A stretch of 64,000 nucleotides of DNA from the NCBI GenBank assembly GCA_030062745.1, contig CP099852.1, positions 18,471,949-18,535,948 on the forward strand, in the 5' to 3' direction. Each line of letters begins with the position of its first letter. Positions within the stretch are counted from its first letter, which is position 1. This document shows positions 55,101-58,100 of this stretch, one piece after another. Below the pieces are notes generated by a model. That model searched no databases, was not told the DNA's origin, and saw only the letters and a list, made by a program, of their open reading frames with translations. The position numbers were made by a program, and so were the translations under genes. The DNA is from Capitulum mitella (taxonomy: Eukaryota; Arthropoda; Thecostraca; Pollicipedomorpha; Pollicipedidae).

Positions 55101-58100
55101 TTCTTCAACAGAAGCTTGGGCGACAGCTCCTTCACTTCGCTTGTCACATCAAATCTTCGAACTGGTAGTAGAGGCGGTTTTCTCGTAGTGCTTCAGTCCG
55201 TATTCGGGACCGGGGATCTTCTTGTTCAAGCGCTTCAGGAGGAGATGGAGGCACATTGATCGGAGCAAGTTTAAGCCCGTGATGCGTGACGAGCTGGTGC
55301 CAGCAGTGGCCGAGACGCTTCTTCTCTTCAGGGATCGCATTGTCGCCTTCTGTCGCGATAAGCTGGCCGAAATCCAGCCACGTGATGATTATCGTGAGCT
55401 CGTGGAGGGGGAGCTGATTTGACGGGGAGTTTCCGCGGCAGTCAAGTTTCTCTAACTAGGTGCTCTCCCTCGTGCCAGATGGATGGGATCTACCGGATCA
55501 AGATCTTGCTACGCGACCACTTCTCCGTGACTCTCAGCGATCTGGGCCATTCAAGCGCTTTGTCTCTTTCATCGTTGTTGTGTACGTCGTTCTTCTGTAC
55601 GTGGCTCTGCGCTCCATCGACGTTGAAAGCTCCCATGCACGACCTGGCCTTCCTGCAGAGCTTGATCAGCTACGCATGCTGAAATCATGAAGGTGGCCTC
55701 CAAGAAGTTCGCCAATCACCCCGCTACCTTACGAAAAAAGGGCTGGGCTGTCGTTCATCGAAAAGAACGTGCTGTTCTTGTCCACGTTCTTCGACAAGAA
55801 CGTGCCGTGTGAAATGAAGAGGAAGATGGTCGTAGCATTCCAGAAACAGTGATTGGGAGTCAGCCCCAGCGAGCGCAGATGGATCTCGCGGTAAAGGAGG
55901 TTCTTCGTCAGGAAGATCATCATGGACTTCATCACGGCAAAGTCGGTGGGTACACTGAAGACCTACGGGATCAACGTGGACTTTTTTGCCGCTGATACCG
56001 CTGATTGGGAAACAGCACCTGGATTCAAGGACGCCAGGGAAGTCCTGCGCGGGATCGCAGTGGTGAACGACTTCGCCGAGCGAGGTGTGGCCCTTATCCA
56101 AGCGTACAACGAGGCACTGACTACGGATGAAAGGCAAATCAGTACTGGCTGCAAGTCGTCGAAGGGCACCGTCGCCAGTACCCAGAGGCCACAAAAGGGG
56201 GGGGGGCTGCAGTATCTTCCCACTTAAACCACACTGCTGCCGACAGAGTCAATGACCCCTGACCTGAGACGGGTCATGTGAGTGCCTTTCGATCCAGGTG
56301 TCCATGGGAATACAACGTTATATATTTTCTGCATATCGTGTTCATGGTTTAAAAAGCTGGAGCTCAAAATATATGCTCGGAGCTGTTTTAGGTTTTGGCC
56401 TCACCATGACCGAATCTCCCAGGATTCACAGGTCAATGAAGAAAGAAGTTTTTGCTGGGGATGGTTTGATCAGCCTTATTTGAATTTAATGGATTCGGAA
56501 TGCACAAAATCCTGCGGAAACTTCATCAAAATATAGTTCAGCCAATGGTTTTAAGTCCTACATTGTATAAATCAGTGATGTTCATGTGGTGTGACGTGTG
56601 AAGTGATTAAAGTACTGGATCAAGGCCGTATTTTGAACACATGATTCCCTCCTAAAGACGCATTAGTTAATGAAAAACAATTTGGAAACGTTTTCATCGT
56701 AACTCGTCCATTACATTGGGACCACCTTAATGTTCAACCATCCCAGCGTGCGGAAACGTTTCGCTCCATGTGACACGATGAAGGATAATCGACGTAAGCA
56801 AAAAATAAATTGCAAGAAACGCCACGGTCATGGTAATCTAGACCCTCTTAATTTCCATCAGTGGCCGCTTCGGTTCCGCGACGACTTCGAGAAATCATGA
56901 ATTTCTCGACGACATTTTTGAACGACAGAACTTTGATCACTTATCTGATTCACTGGAGAACATGGGCTGGCTGTCTGCGGAGGAACTGGAGGGCACTCGA
57001 GATCAGAGTCCCGCAAACGGTGCTTTGCTCACTGTGCTGTGGCAGGCCTCAACTATTTACCTCATGGTGTGATTAACCTTTCACCTGGACGCTTTCAGAC
57101 TGAAGTGTCGCTTAATGGAAGAGAACGGCTTTCACTGATTATCCCGTGACTGGTACTCGCCATTGCTTGATTTTTATTCCTACGATTCTGTTTGTGTTTC
57201 CCTTGCTGTTTCTTTTTTATCGACCGATTGCGTGAGAGCGCGTGAGACTGCGTCACCTAGTACCTCATCCGACTTTTATAATTTGCTGGCCTGGGAATGT
57301 AACAGCCACATGTTTTCTTTTAAAAGAGGAGAACTCCCGGTGCCTTGCAATACCACACAATGCAATGCAAACTGCCACCAGCCACAGCCAGACGTCCAGT
57401 GCGCATTCAGCTGCCGGAAACGCTGTCTTCTTGCACGGAGAACAGCGTGCATCGTTTAACTAAACTGTCCGTGGAAAACGGAAAGCCTGTCCACACGATA
57501 CTCCCATTAGCGGTTAGTCTTAGGCTCCGGTTACGCGGGCGTACTGCCTTGAGAGGTCGAGCACACGGCGCCGTGGATGGGCAGTAATAGCTCTTTGGTG
57601 TTTATGTTCTTGCAAAACTTAACAGTGTGTTAGTGCGCACTACACTGCCTGTAGCACCTTGCAGTACTCAGCAAATGGCATGTCTTTTGACCTTGTCCGG
57701 CACAGCACGGGGAAGCTGAACGCCAAAGGCCACCACTGTTTGGTCTCTTTTTCAGGATTTGCTAGCTGACCTGTGCCACTTTGCGAACACTTCCGCCCGC
57801 AGCACAAGAACGAGGCCTAGTGGCTTGCAGTGCGCGACACGCCCACGTGCCTGCGACGCCGTGTGACTTCGCCTCTCAATAAAACGCGACAAGCCGCAGG
57901 CGTGAGATGTCTCAGGAGCACGATTCCATTACCCAGCCAAGTGCCAGACCCCCGGGCGGTGGACGAACGTGACCCCTGACCTTTCCCAGTGCCTCAGGGC
58001 TTCATCCCTCAGGCCGGTTCCGAGATGCATTGCCTCAGGGCGGCTCCAATCGAAGCACGCGATTGGCTGCCACCTGAAGCCAGCGGCACAGGCGCACGTC

